Assembly: GCA_040616305.1 (NCBI GenBank)
Contig: CP159918.1
Span: 1,302,001-1,366,000 of the forward strand
DNA: 64,000 nt
Origin: UBA1876 sp003446665
Lineage (GTDB): Bacteria > Synergistota > Synergistia > Synergistales > Thermovirgaceae
Direction: 5' to 3'
Shown: positions 26,832-34,981 of the stretch, piece after piece
Layout: every line of letters starts with the position of its first letter
How positions within the stretch are numbered: the stretch's first letter is position 1
Notes under the pieces: generated by a model
The model's database searches: none
Seen by the model: only the letters and a program-made list of their open reading frames with translations
Told to the model about the DNA's origin: nothing
Program-made: the position numbers and the translations under genes

Positions 26832-28139
26832 TCAATCGCTGAAAACGGTCTGTTCTTCCACAGGCGTCGTTAAAGCACGAAGTGCTTTTTCCACTAAGGC
26901 TTTCCGTAATTTCTTTTCTTCAGCGGGAGTTTTAGTAGGATCGCCCAGCGGATGAGGTATAGCTACGGCCGGGACAATCCTGTTAGCCCCGACAGTCAAT
27001 GAAATCGGGACGATGGTACATACGTGTACCACCGGCAATCCGGCCCGTTCAATCTCTTTTACGATCGTTGCACCGCAACGAGTACAGGTGCCTCAGGTGG
27101 ATGTGACTATTACGGCGTCTACGTTTTGCTCTTTGAGCTTTTGCGCTATTTCGCTCCCAAAGCGTGACGCGTTGGCCACTGAGGTACCGTTCCCTACGGT
27201 GCTGTAATATGTTTCATGAAATTTCCTGAAAACCCCTTCTTTTTCCAGTTCACGCATTGCATCTACCGGGAGAACCCTGTTCGGGTCTTCGTTAGCGTAA
27301 GTTGGGTCATAACCACCATGGGCCGTCTGGTGCGTCTCGGCCGAAATGGCTTGAACGCCCTCCAGGCTGTATTCCCCGTATTTCGAAGCACTCGAGGCTT
27401 CTATGTGGTCTGGATTTCCCCTGGGCACGATGCCTCCGGAAGTAACCAGGGCCACCGTGGAGTTTTTCATGTCGGTAATGGGAGGATTCGGCGGAACCTT
27501 GTCGAAAACAGGCATGGGATACTCCGTTGTAAAAGGTTCGCCTCTGAGTTTTTTGACCAGCATGTCCAAAGCTCTCTCGGCACCTGTTTTTTCGGCGAAG
27601 AAATTCACTCTCACACCCCGCGGTATGTATCCTTCTTCCTCAGGCCTGCCGAGGGGTTCGCCCTTGAGCTGTTTAAGCAGGATCCGCGCCATGACAGGCA
27701 AAGCGTCTTTCATTCCCCTGGCGCTGTCAGCGGTTTCTACAATGTAGGTGGACTTCCGGTACATGTCGACCCCGGGGTTTTCCTTGTACATCCCGGAAAC
27801 GGTAGGAATCGAAAGGGTTTTGCCAACAGTTTCACAGACGTCACCACAAGCTGTTCCGTAACGTCCCGCATTAAATGCAGGACCTGCCACAAGCCCGTCG
27901 GGCGCGAACTTTTTCACCAATTCCAGTATTTCCTGCCTTGCTTTTTCGATATTGTCAGCGAAGTAGGAGTCGCCACAGATTATGGTTCCCACCACTTCAG
28001 CTTCCGACCCAAAGGCCTGGTTCAAAGCCATTCCGGGACCTACCGCCCCTTCCCTGGCTTCAGGGGGAATGTTGGCTTTTTCCTCGCCTCCGATGCCTGC
28101 GAAAAACTGGTTGATATAATGTACAACCCTGAAAGCCAT
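26832..28139 (-). CDS. grdB: Glycine reductase component B selenoprotein subunit (UGA = Sec349)
   Basis: Substrate-binding component of glycine reductase that attacks glycine to release ammonia. It reads through an in-frame TGA at 27095-27093, giving Ser-Thr-Sec-Gly-Thr-Cys, the UxxC redox motif of GrdB-type selenoproteins. Total length is 435 residues, the family norm, with Sec at 349 close to the position known from clostridial GrdB. Upstream, MAFRVVHYINQFFAGIGGEE is typical. AGGAGGTGGGTAA precedes the ATG. It sits 32 bp after grdA. An automatic caller would split it at the TGA into two genes. The sel genes needed for decoding are not in this window. Confidence 0.96.
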
Positions 28140-28171
28140 TTACCCACCTCCTTTCCTGGATTGATCTTTAT

Positions 28172-28648
28172 TTACAGCGAATATTTGCTGAATTTTTCCC
28201 TGATGCCCTTTACCGCATTGGCCAGGGCTTCTCCGTCCAGCACCATTTCCATCATCCCGATCTGGTTTTCCCAGACATCGGGATCGGCTTCTTCTTTGAT
28301 CTCCGGCTCCAGTATGTGGTATACGGCGAGCCCCAACGGGGCTCCAGCCAAAGGACCTGCGAATGTGGGATCACCGTTCGTAACCGTTTCGGCGTAGATT
28401 TCGGCTCCTTCCGCATCTGATGAACCGAGTATTACGACGATATTTTCGGCCCCGAACTTTTCAGCGGCGTCCTTGACGCGTTGCTGGTTCTGCAGGTCCA
28501 TGGCTCCTGCGGCGGTTCAGACGAAACATTCCGTGACGGAAAAGACAACCTCGGCGCCGCAGTTTTTAAGGCTTTCCTCCATGGCTGGTCCGGCTACGCC
28601 GTCACGCTCGCCAAGGAGAACCAGTTTTTTCCCTTCAAGCTTACCCAT
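28172..28648 (-). CDS. grdA: Glycine reductase selenoprotein A (UGA = Sec44)
   Basis: Small thermostable selenoprotein that carries the carboxymethyl group as a selenoether between components B and C. The in-frame TGA at 28519-28517 is codon 44, in the invariant CFVUTAAGAMDL segment (U = selenocysteine). The full length of 158 residues equals the classical GrdA. The start follows AGGAGGTGAAATTC. A caller ignoring recoding would begin at the downstream MDLQNQ and lose the active site. It lies between grdE and grdB. A selenocysteine insertion hairpin should lie just after the UGA; I can see GC-rich complementarity there but did not fold it. Confidence 0.97.
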
Positions 28649-28672
28649 GAATTTCACCTCCTGATTCCGATG

Positions 28673-29959
28673 TCATATCGTATAAGCTGAAATTTTGTTA
28701 AATCCCAGTTCGCTCGTAGCCCCGGTAATCGCCTGGATTTCTACCTCGATTGATCCGTCTTGCCTGAGAGACCCGTCAAAACCGCCGGCTATTACATCCG
28801 CAGCGTCAACATAACCTATGACCTTCTCGAGCCTTGGGAGCACAATCGTCTGATTGGCATTTGCCGCCGTTACGACAGCGTCTGCCTCGGGACACGCGTC
28901 GGCAAGAGATTGACTGGAACCGTCCCTGCCGGCGTATTCATCGGTCACCAGGACGGTCTTGATCCCGGACTGCTCTGCCTTCCGACAGTTCATTATCAGG
29001 TCCGTATCAGGGTTTCCAAACCCTTCTTCCGTAATCACAAGGCCCTGAACTCCCAGCATTTTAGCCAGTTTGACGGCATAAGAAGAGCTTCGTTTCTTGT
29101 CCGAAAGCGTCGTGTTCTCGTTGGTGATTATACATCCGACGAAGTTGAAGTCCTTGCCGTGCCTTTCGTACATGCCTTTGATTACGGGATTATTCTGGTG
29201 GGCATAGGTGTTGTTTTTATCGCATGCGGAAACGCAGTTGCCCGATACGATGGCGCCATCGATCACTTCGTTTGGGTGAATAAACGTGGGAAGGATTTTC
29301 TTGGCGTCCACACCATAGACATAGGTATCGTGAAGCAGCCCCTGAGATTGCAGCATGTAGAGGTAAGCCACTTTCGGCAAACCTGGATAGGAATTCATCG
29401 CCTGGGCGAAATCCGGCAACTCGTAGGTCTCGATCTCGTCGGGCTCGACATCGACAGCTCTTTTTGCCAGGAAATGAGCCGTTTTCAGACCCGCCAGCCT
29501 GCAGGCTGCCTCGTATTCATGTTTTTCGAGATCGTCAACGGGTTCGAATACAAGCACGATGTTTAGCGTTTTCGAAAAGGGCGTGTATTCCGCTCCCGGT
29601 CCGGTCATGTCGACGATACCTTCCTGAAAGCCTACTATCTTGCCGCACGTAAGGACCGCTGTCCCCGAAAGGGTTACCGTTTCACCTTCTCCCACGGTTT
29701 CGACGTCTCCTATGAATCCCGGGAAGACATCTTTTTCATCGTCTTTTTTGCACCTGGGTTCCACGGCATCTTTCACCGGAAGTATCCTGATGCTTTCCCC
29801 GGGGCGCGCAAGTTCTACAGATACGTTTTTGAGCCGCTCATCCTTTAAAACAAGATCCAGTATTTCCTGCTTGCCGACAAACAAGACACCTTTTTCGACG
29901 TGAGTCTTGTCACCCCATTCGACATTTCTGATATTGACCTTTCTAAGGTTCAGTTTCAA
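28673..29959 (-). CDS. grdE: Glycine reductase component B proprotein GrdE (TTG start)
   Basis: Precursor of the pyruvoyl-containing subunits of component B, which bind glycine as a Schiff base. The TTG at 29959 follows GGGGGG by eight bases and gives 428 residues. With this start the cleavage site VSGNCVSACDK places Asn241-Cys242 exactly at the Cys242 known to become the pyruvoyl group. A second TTG seven codons upstream (29980, after GGAGG) is also possible but shifts that number. Other features are EGIVDMTGPGAEYTPFSKT and the C-terminal AITGATSELGFNKISAYTI. It follows trxA by 47 bp and precedes grdA by 24. Confidence 0.95.
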   Translation of the reverse strand: MKLNLRKVNIRNVEWGDKTHVEKGVLFVGKQEILDLVLKDERLKNVSVELARPGESIRILPVKDAVEPRCKKDDEKDVFPGFIGDVETVGEGETVTLSGTAVLTCGKIVGFQEGIVDMTGPGAEYTPFSKTLNIVLVFEPVDDLEKHEYEAACRLAGLKTAHFLAKRAVDVEPDEIETYELPDFAQAMNSYPGLPKVAYLYMLQSQGLLHDTYVYGVDAKKILPTFIHPNEVIDGAIVSGNCVSACDKNNTYAHQNNPVIKGMYERHGKDFNFVGCIITNENTTLSDKKRSSSYAVKLAKMLGVQGLVITEEGFGNPDTDLIMNCRKAEQSGIKTVLVTDEYAGRDGSSQSLADACPEADAVVTAANANQTIVLPRLEKVIGYVDAADVIAGGFDGSLRQDGSIEVEIQAITGATSELGFNKISAYTI

Positions 29960-30006
29960 ATTTGTTTCCCCCCTTTCCAATCAAATTTCCTCCGTCATGT
30001 CTGGTC

Positions 30007-30324
30007 CTACAGGAGTTTTTCCGTTTTCTCGCGAATTTTATCGATCGTCGCATCACCTCCGGTGACCCGGTCCACAATTTCTCCGTTCTTGTAAAACAAG
30101 AACGTTGGAACTCCCATCACCTTGAGGGAGATGACGAGTCTCCTGTTTTCCGCGACATTGAGCTTGCAAAACTTAACCTTGCCCTCATATTTTTTCGCCA
30201 GTTCCTCGACTTGAGGCATCAATGCCATGCAAGGTCCGCATTTTGGCCCCCAAAGGTCGACCACAACCGGCGAATCGCTGTTGAGTACTTCGTCTTCGAA
30301 ATTATCCTTGTTCACCTCTATCAT
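30007..30324 (-). CDS. trxA: Thioredoxin of the glycine reductase operon
   Basis: Electron donor that re-reduces glycine reductase after each turnover. It has 105 residues with active site GPKCGPC (Cys29, Cys32). The usual Trp before the first cysteine is replaced by Lys, as I recall for thioredoxins linked to glycine reductase. The cis-Pro loop VMGVPTFLFYKNG is present. The ATG at 30324 lies seven bases after AAAGGGGGTGA; a GTG three codons earlier overlaps that ribosome site. No trxB accompanies it, so its reductase must lie elsewhere. Confidence 0.94.
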   Translation of the reverse strand: MIEVNKDNFEDEVLNSDSPVVVDLWGPKCGPCMALMPQVEELAKKYEGKVKFCKLNVAENRRLVISLKVMGVPTFLFYKNGEIVDRVTGGDATIDKIREKTEKLL

Positions 30325-30372
30325 CTTTTTCACCCCCTTTCAGTGAAAGCCCGATTTGTCACAATACCTTCC

Positions 30373-30783
30373 TTATCGACTATCATCACGACACTTTGTA
30401 GAGGCCAAGGCCTCTTCGACCAGTACCATATCCAGATAAGCATAATCTTTTCGTACGTTTTTCGGGTAATCATCAGGCTTCGGAAGGTTTCGACCATACG
30501 ACCGGTAACGCTCCAGGGCTGATTCTATAAGCTGATATGAAATACCGTCCGTTTTGTGTCCAGAATTTCCGTCAGGGCAGGCGAGCAACAAGGTCCTGAA
30601 CGGCTGCTGCCGCGGGGAAAAGTTACCATAGAGGGGATGATTAACGAGGTTATATCCTTCCTCAATATACCGTTTTGCGGAAGAGTAAACATCAACGGCA
30701 TCGCCTTCGATAAACTCGTAATCGATGCCTGGTTTCGGTTCCAGGGTCTTGTTGTTGGTCAAAAGCAAATACCGGTCGACCAA
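30373..30783 (-). CDS. grdX: GrdX family protein, first gene of the glycine reductase operon (TTG start)
   Basis: Small protein of unknown function found at the head of glycine/sarcosine/betaine reductase operons. The 136-residue product shows RYLLLTNNKTL and IEGDAVDVYSSAKRYIEEGY at its start. NLVNHPLYGNFSPRQQPFRTLLL follows in pieces, matching the GrdX pattern of a TNN motif and a conserved H-P-L-x-G. The start is TTG at 30783, eight bases after GGGGGG. The same frame stays open to 30999, but that stretch is the glycine riboswitch and is not coding. The C-terminal region (EEALASTKCRDDSR) is longer and more polar than usual. Confidence 0.85.
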   Translation of the reverse strand: MVDRYLLLTNNKTLEPKPGIDYEFIEGDAVDVYSSAKRYIEEGYNLVNHPLYGNFSPRQQPFRTLLLACPDGNSGHKTDGISYQLIESALERYRSYGRNLPKPDDYPKNVRKDYAYLDMVLVEEALASTKCRDDSR

Positions 30784-30795
30784 AAAAGACACCCC

Positions 30796-30994
30796 CCTAT
30801 TCTCGGAATAGGTGGGTTCTCTGTCCTGTCGGCTTACGACTACGTCAGGTGCCTTTGCGAAGCACAGACATATGCCGTGTCCAGAGAATCGTCCAGCTGC
30901 AATCCTTCCGCCTGAGAGTTTCCCTTCCCCCTTTGGGAGAAGGTTGCACCTTCGGCGCTCCGTCCTCGCATTGACAGGAGTCTCTCTTGCAGCC
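30796..30994 (-). promoter_or_regulatory. Glycine riboswitch controlling the grd operon
   Basis: Minus strand. Aptamer 1 (30994-30896) is closed by GCTGCAA/TTGCAGC. It carries the gcvT-type core AAGAGAGAC, GCGCCGAAGGTGCAACC and GGGAAACTCTCAGGCGGAAG. A second, shorter aptamer (30889-30817) is closed by TTCTCTG/CAGAGAA, with CGCAAAGGCACC and the classic end CAGGACAGAGAACC. The expression platform is the hairpin CCTATTC-CGA-GAATAGG (30812-30796), whose 3' arm runs into the GGGGGG ribosome site of grdX, so control is probably at translation initiation. Aptamer 2 is diverged and may be a reduced companion rather than a full glycine site. Confidence 0.9.
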
Positions 30995-31017
30995 TTCATC
31001 CGAACTGCTCCAAATTT

Positions 31018-31046
31018 ATTTTGGCACGAACCACAGAAAAGGTCAA
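31018..31046 (-). promoter_or_regulatory. Promoter of the grd operon
   Basis: Minus strand TTGACC, 17-bp spacer, CAAAAT. Transcription would start about 15-20 bases before the first riboswitch aptamer. Confidence 0.72.
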
Positions 31047-31206
31047 TCGAAACGAACCTGAAGCCGGTTCTTGTTCCATTTTCAGATGTTTCGTTCGGGT
31101 TTCAGAAACAAATGTATAGTTCGATAAACTTTCAGGTTTTATTTGATCTGCCACCACAAGCCGCAAATAATTTTAAAAAGCCTCATGGCCCTGTTTGTAA
31201 ACTTTT

Positions 31207-31266
31207 ACAAAAAATGGTGGCAGGAAAACGAAAAAGGGACAATTCCCTAACCGCAAACCTGCCACC
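31207..31266 (-). terminator. Terminator between the NSS transporter genes and the grd operon
   Basis: Minus strand GGTGGCAGG paired with CCTGCCACC (31266-31258 with 31224-31216), enclosing a smaller AGGGA/TCCCT hairpin. It is followed by ATTTTTTG. It ends the transporter transcript and leaves the grd operon under its own promoter. Confidence 0.88.
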
Positions 31267-31346
31267 AACAGAAAACGCTCCACTTTAAAGAAGATGGACC
31301 ATGGGATTTTTTTAACTTCCAGGGAACTTGTCTTAAATCCCCCGCA

Positions 31347-31457
31347 TCAATCCTCCCAGGCTCCGCCTCCTTTGCCTATGCGGCTAAAACAAAAAAGCAA
31401 TCCGCCGATCAGAATCACAGCCATGAAAACAGTTGTTCCAATGGCCGAACCAGTCAT
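31347..31457 (-). CDS. 36-residue membrane peptide, MetS-like NSS small subunit
   Basis: Very short gene immediately after the NSS transporter (15-bp gap), with GGGGAGAG six bases before its ATG. The product is one hydrophobic helix (IGTTVFMAVILIGGLLFCF) followed by a basic, glycine-rich tail and a terminal WED. This layout matches the small companion subunits described for methionine/alanine NSS carriers (MetS type). It is inferred to bind the large carrier in the membrane. The assignment rests on position, size and single-helix shape, not on strong sequence identity. Confidence 0.75.
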   Translation of the reverse strand: MTGSAIGTTVFMAVILIGGLLFCFSRIGKGGGAWED

Positions 31458-31472
31458 ATTATCTCTCCCCTT

Positions 31473-32972
31473 TTAGCTGATCTCGTCCTTCGATTTCATC
31501 CCCTGCAAAACGAAACTTACAACTAAAACCAAGACCATCAAAATCCATATGGAGTTGGCCCAGCTTCCATAGCCGCCATAGGGTTCTTTAAGGTCCTGCA
31601 TAAACCCGCCGTAGGCTACAACGAAGAAGAGGCCAATCGGCACCACTATCTTGATGAGATAATCCATCCAGGGGCCGACCTTTATGTCTGAAGTGGCGTT
31701 AACATGCTCTCTCAATTTATCCGCTCCGAAAACCCATCCTACGACAAGCGAAGCTACCGCACCGCCCAAAAGCAGGGTGTAGAAGGCAACGGTCCTGTCC
31801 ACCATGTCGAGCCAATACAGGCCGGCCTGGGTGCAAAAAAGCAACCCAACTACAAATCCGGCTACACAACCCCAAAGGGCTACTTTCTTTCGCTCCCAGC
31901 CAAATTTGTCGATCATCGGCACAATGTATCCACCATAGGCCAGGAAATAGGCGGAGCTGAGGCCGATAAGCCAAAACATGAGAAAGAACAGAACCCCCGT
32001 CAGGCGATTCAAGGCCGGCATCAGCGAAATCCCTACCGGATATGTCACATAAGCAAGGCCAACACCTGATATGGTGACATCCTGCAAAGTCACTCCCAGA
32101 GCCTGCATTATGTAACCTACAGTACTGAAAACGGCGAATCCAGCAAGAAAAGCGAAAGCACTATCGCAAAGCGCTGTAATGATCGTATTGTTCGTTATGT
32201 CGCCTTTCTTTGCGATAAAGCGCCCATAGGTATACATACCAGCCATGCCAACGGAAAGGGTAAAGGCAATCTGGCTAAAGGCCGCAAACCATACCTCGCC
32301 ACCCTTTAAAACCGACCAGTCGATATCGAGGTAATAGTTAAGGCCATCCACGGCGCCGACCAACGTTACGCTCCTTATTATTATTACGAAGATCAAGATC
32401 CAGGCCAAGGTCATAACTATTTCTGACACTTTACCGATGATCTCGGCGCCGCGATATATTACCAGATAAATCATGAACCACGTAAAAGCCGAAGCTGCTA
32501 CGATCGGCCACTGTAGCCCGCCAATCATTCCCGGCCCGTCGGAAAGGTTTAAAACAGTTTTAAAAAAGAAATCTCCAGCCTGTTGTGCACCCGCTTCTCC
32601 GATACCCCAGGCCAATGTCATCGAACTGAAGAAATAGATCAATGTCCAAGCCATGATGACAACATAATAAGTATCAATCAGAAAGGCCGATATGCTGGGG
32701 AACCAACCCAACCATTCCCATTTTTTTCCTATGCTTTTGAATACTCCGGGTGCTCCCTTCTGGAAATAGTGCCCCATCGCGAACTCAGTCAGTAGCCATG
32801 GGATACCAATAGCAAAAATTCCGACGACGTACGCTACCAGAAAGGCTGCGCCCCCATACTCATAACACATGTACGGGAAGCGCCACACATTACCCAAACC
32901 TACAGCAGACCCAATGGCGGCAAATATCATATGACGGCGTTTAAGGAATTTTTCCCTGCCCGCTTCAGGCAT
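31473..32972 (-). CDS. NSS family Na+-dependent amino acid transporter, large form
   Basis: Sodium:neurotransmitter-symporter family carrier of the LeuT fold, with 499 residues and about 12 helices. The first helix carries the sodium/substrate signature IGSAVGLGNVWRFPYMCYEYGG. Further motifs are GIPWLLTEFAMGHYF and FAAFSQIAFTLSVGMAGMYTYG in helix 6. AAAGGAGGAGTGGGACA precedes the ATG. It is followed directly by a one-helix peptide that may be its small subunit, and preceded by a second NSS carrier in the same direction. The substrate is probably a neutral amino acid, given the neighbouring glycine and alanine genes. Confidence 0.93.
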   Translation of the reverse strand: MPEAGREKFLKRRHMIFAAIGSAVGLGNVWRFPYMCYEYGGAAFLVAYVVGIFAIGIPWLLTEFAMGHYFQKGAPGVFKSIGKKWEWLGWFPSISAFLIDTYYVVIMAWTLIYFFSSMTLAWGIGEAGAQQAGDFFFKTVLNLSDGPGMIGGLQWPIVAASAFTWFMIYLVIYRGAEIIGKVSEIVMTLAWILIFVIIIRSVTLVGAVDGLNYYLDIDWSVLKGGEVWFAAFSQIAFTLSVGMAGMYTYGRFIAKKGDITNNTIITALCDSAFAFLAGFAVFSTVGYIMQALGVTLQDVTISGVGLAYVTYPVGISLMPALNRLTGVLFFLMFWLIGLSSAYFLAYGGYIVPMIDKFGWERKKVALWGCVAGFVVGLLFCTQAGLYWLDMVDRTVAFYTLLLGGAVASLVVGWVFGADKLREHVNATSDIKVGPWMDYLIKIVVPIGLFFVVAYGGFMQDLKEPYGGYGSWANSIWILMVLVLVVSFVLQGMKSKDEIS

Positions 32973-33088
32973 TGTCCCACTCCTCCTTTACCTGTTTAGA
33001 TATCAATTGCTGGTACCATGCTTTCCCCGCCTACTGCTTTACAATTCACCCCCCTTCTTTGAATATCTGGAAATAGACTTGCCCTCTC

Positions 33089-34456
33089 TTACGAGAAAAA
33101 GTCTATGTACCCCAAAATCAGCAAAGCAAGGACCAATATGGGCAATACATAAGTCATGTAGGGACGAAGCCAGACTGGAAACTTGAGGCCTTTTCCGGTA
33201 TTGGCTTCTTTAATGAAATTATCCCATCCCCATCCGTATCTCGTAGTGCAAAAAATGATAAACAGTAGAGAGCCTATGGGAAGAAGGTTGAAGCTTACTA
33301 TGAAATCTTCCAGATCAAGCACGACCGTCCCCGGCCCAAACGGAGCAAACCCGCTCCAGGGACCGAAACCAAGAGCGCACGGCATGGCGGTGATAAACGT
33401 TATGATGCCAAGCACGACGCTTGCCTTTCGTCTGCCCCAATTCCACTCGTCCATGCAGAACGCAACCAGATGCTCGAAAACGGCGATAACAGTAGTCATG
33501 GTAGCGAACACCATGAAGAGGAAGAAGAGAGACCCCCAAAAGCGTCCGGCCACCATTTCATTGAATATGTTCGGGAGCGACACAAAAATAAGACCCGGAC
33601 CTGCACCGGGATCCACACCGAAAGCAAAGCAAGCCGGGAAGATGATAAACCCTGCCAGCAACGCAACGGCCGTATCAAGAAGGAATACATACACCGATTC
33701 TCCGGCCAGGGAACGCTCCTTTCCGATATAACTGCCGAAAATAAGCATACTTCCTATTCCAAGGCTCAACGTGAAGAATGCCTGACTCATGGCAGCATAA
33801 ACAGATTCCCAGGTGAGCTTGCTGAAATCGGGCTTTAGATAAAAGGCCAATCCTTCTTCTGCTCCAGGGAGTGTAATTGCCCGTACGGCAAGGACTATCA
33901 TCAACAGGAAAAGACCCGACATCAAAAATTTGACTGCCCTTTCCACTCCAGACCTCAATCCCATGGCACAAACGCTGTAACCTAACGCGATAACCACGAC
34001 GGTCCATAACAGCAATTCGGGCGTGTTGCCCAGGAAACCACCAAAAGCGGCTCCCACTTCCTCCGGTGACAAGCCTTCCATTCGTCCGGTCAAAAACCTT
34101 AGCAAGTAGGCAAAAAACCACCCCGAAACAACGGTATAAAACATCATCAGGATAAGGTTACCCAGGACTCCGATATAACCATATATATGCCATTTAGAGC
34201 CCTTGGGTTCCAATGCTCTCATTGCCCCTGCAAGGTTGCGTCTGCTCGCTCTTCCCATGGCAAATTCGGCAACCATAACGGGAAGGCCCAGTATGACCAA
34301 AAACAGAAGATAAATAATAACGAATGCCGCGCCGCCATATCGTCCTGTAATGAAGGGAAAACGCCATACGTTTCCCAGTCCTATAGCGCAACCCGCCGAA
34401 ACCAGGATAAAACCGAGCCTGGTCGCCAAACTTTCTCTTTCTTTCACGCTATCCAC
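33089..34456 (-). CDS. NSS family Na+-dependent amino acid transporter
   Basis: Second LeuT-fold carrier, 455 residues. The helix 1 motif VSAGCAIGLGNVWRFPFITG is followed by RYGGAAFVIIY and LPVMVAEFAMGRASRRNL. Helix 6 contains AMSQAFFTLSLGIGSMLIFGSY. It has about 11 helices and lacks a recognisable small companion frame, unlike the neighbour at 31473. GGAGGTGGATA precedes the ATG. Upstream is a long AT-rich gap with a perfect inverted repeat that could hold its control region. The two carriers diverge enough that they are probably not a recent duplication. Confidence 0.93.
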   Translation of the reverse strand: MDSVKERESLATRLGFILVSAGCAIGLGNVWRFPFITGRYGGAAFVIIYLLFLVILGLPVMVAEFAMGRASRRNLAGAMRALEPKGSKWHIYGYIGVLGNLILMMFYTVVSGWFFAYLLRFLTGRMEGLSPEEVGAAFGGFLGNTPELLLWTVVVIALGYSVCAMGLRSGVERAVKFLMSGLFLLMIVLAVRAITLPGAEEGLAFYLKPDFSKLTWESVYAAMSQAFFTLSLGIGSMLIFGSYIGKERSLAGESVYVFLLDTAVALLAGFIIFPACFAFGVDPGAGPGLIFVSLPNIFNEMVAGRFWGSLFFLFMVFATMTTVIAVFEHLVAFCMDEWNWGRRKASVVLGIITFITAMPCALGFGPWSGFAPFGPGTVVLDLEDFIVSFNLLPIGSLLFIIFCTTRYGWGWDNFIKEANTGKGLKFPVWLRPYMTYVLPILVLALLILGYIDFFS

Positions 34457-34622
34457 CTCCCCAAAGTGAAAGGAATTTTCTAAACTATTAACATTAGAAA
34501 AACAATTCTACTTCCCCCAGTCCGCAAACAACCACACTCACTGACTATTTACCTTCTGCTTGCATAAAACCCCCTTTCCTTAATACTACTGTCAGCTCTT
34601 TTAACAAGTATCCACTACTTTC

Positions 34623-34646
34623 TAAAATATACGAAAGTATATTTTA
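34623..34646. repeat. Perfect inverted repeat TAAAATATAC-GAAA-GTATATTTTA
   Basis: Ten-base perfect arms around a GAAA tetraloop, 167 bp upstream of the NSS carrier start. No T-run characteristic of a strong terminator follows on either strand. It may be an operator or an RNA hairpin. Confidence 0.85.
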
Positions 34647-34778
34647 AGAATTCTCTAGTTTCATGAATATATTATCTAAATTCGGGAAACTTTTATTCTT
34701 TTGTTTTTTTAGTGAATCCTTTCCTCTTATCATGATCTGATTATAATACATGCGTGAATAGTTTCAACTCGTTGTGAG

Positions 34779-34837
34779 ACGTCGCTCCGCAGGACCGGTT
34801 CTACATTGAGATAAAGGTTTTTCGGCCTGCGGATCGA
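34779..34837 (+). repeat. 59-bp direct repeat, copy 1
   Basis: Identical to 34923-34981. It starts ACGTCGCTCCGCAGG and ends CCTGCGGATCGA. The internal TCCGCAGG and CCTGCGGA are inverted, so each copy can fold into a stem of 11 paired bases in 12, with a loop of about 25 bases. Confidence 0.95.
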
Positions 34838-34922
34838 GGAAACCCGTGCTCTTTAGGAAAATCACGTTCAGCGGGACACGAAAAACAAAATTCAAAAACA
34901 AGACACACAGGCTGATGACTGT

Positions 34923-34981
34923 ACGTCGCTCCGCAGGACCGGTTCTACATTGAGATAAAGGTTTTTCGGCCTGCGGATCGA
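34923..34981 (+). repeat. 59-bp direct repeat, copy 2
   Basis: Second perfect copy, 144 bp downstream of the first (85-bp unrelated spacer). It ends 32 bp beyond the stop of the amidase gene, where it could act as a 3'-end hairpin for that transcript. Confidence 0.95.

Noticed and set aside
26832..28139. grdB as a gene broken by a stop codon or frameshift
   Set aside because: The stop is TGA in the known UxxC position, the frame continues without shift, and total length matches the family; it is selenocysteine recoding.
25281..28397. Long plus-strand open frames opposite grdC and grdB (about 290 and 390 codons)
   Set aside because: They mirror highly conserved minus-strand genes, have no ribosome sites and resemble no protein; such shadows are common opposite codon-biased genes.
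30784..30999. N-terminal 72-residue extension of grdX
   Set aside because: The stretch is the glycine riboswitch; its bases are explained by paired aptamer arms and the protein part resembles nothing.
34779..34981. Two-repeat CRISPR array
   Set aside because: The repeats are 59 bp with an 85-bp spacer, only two copies, and no cas genes are nearby.
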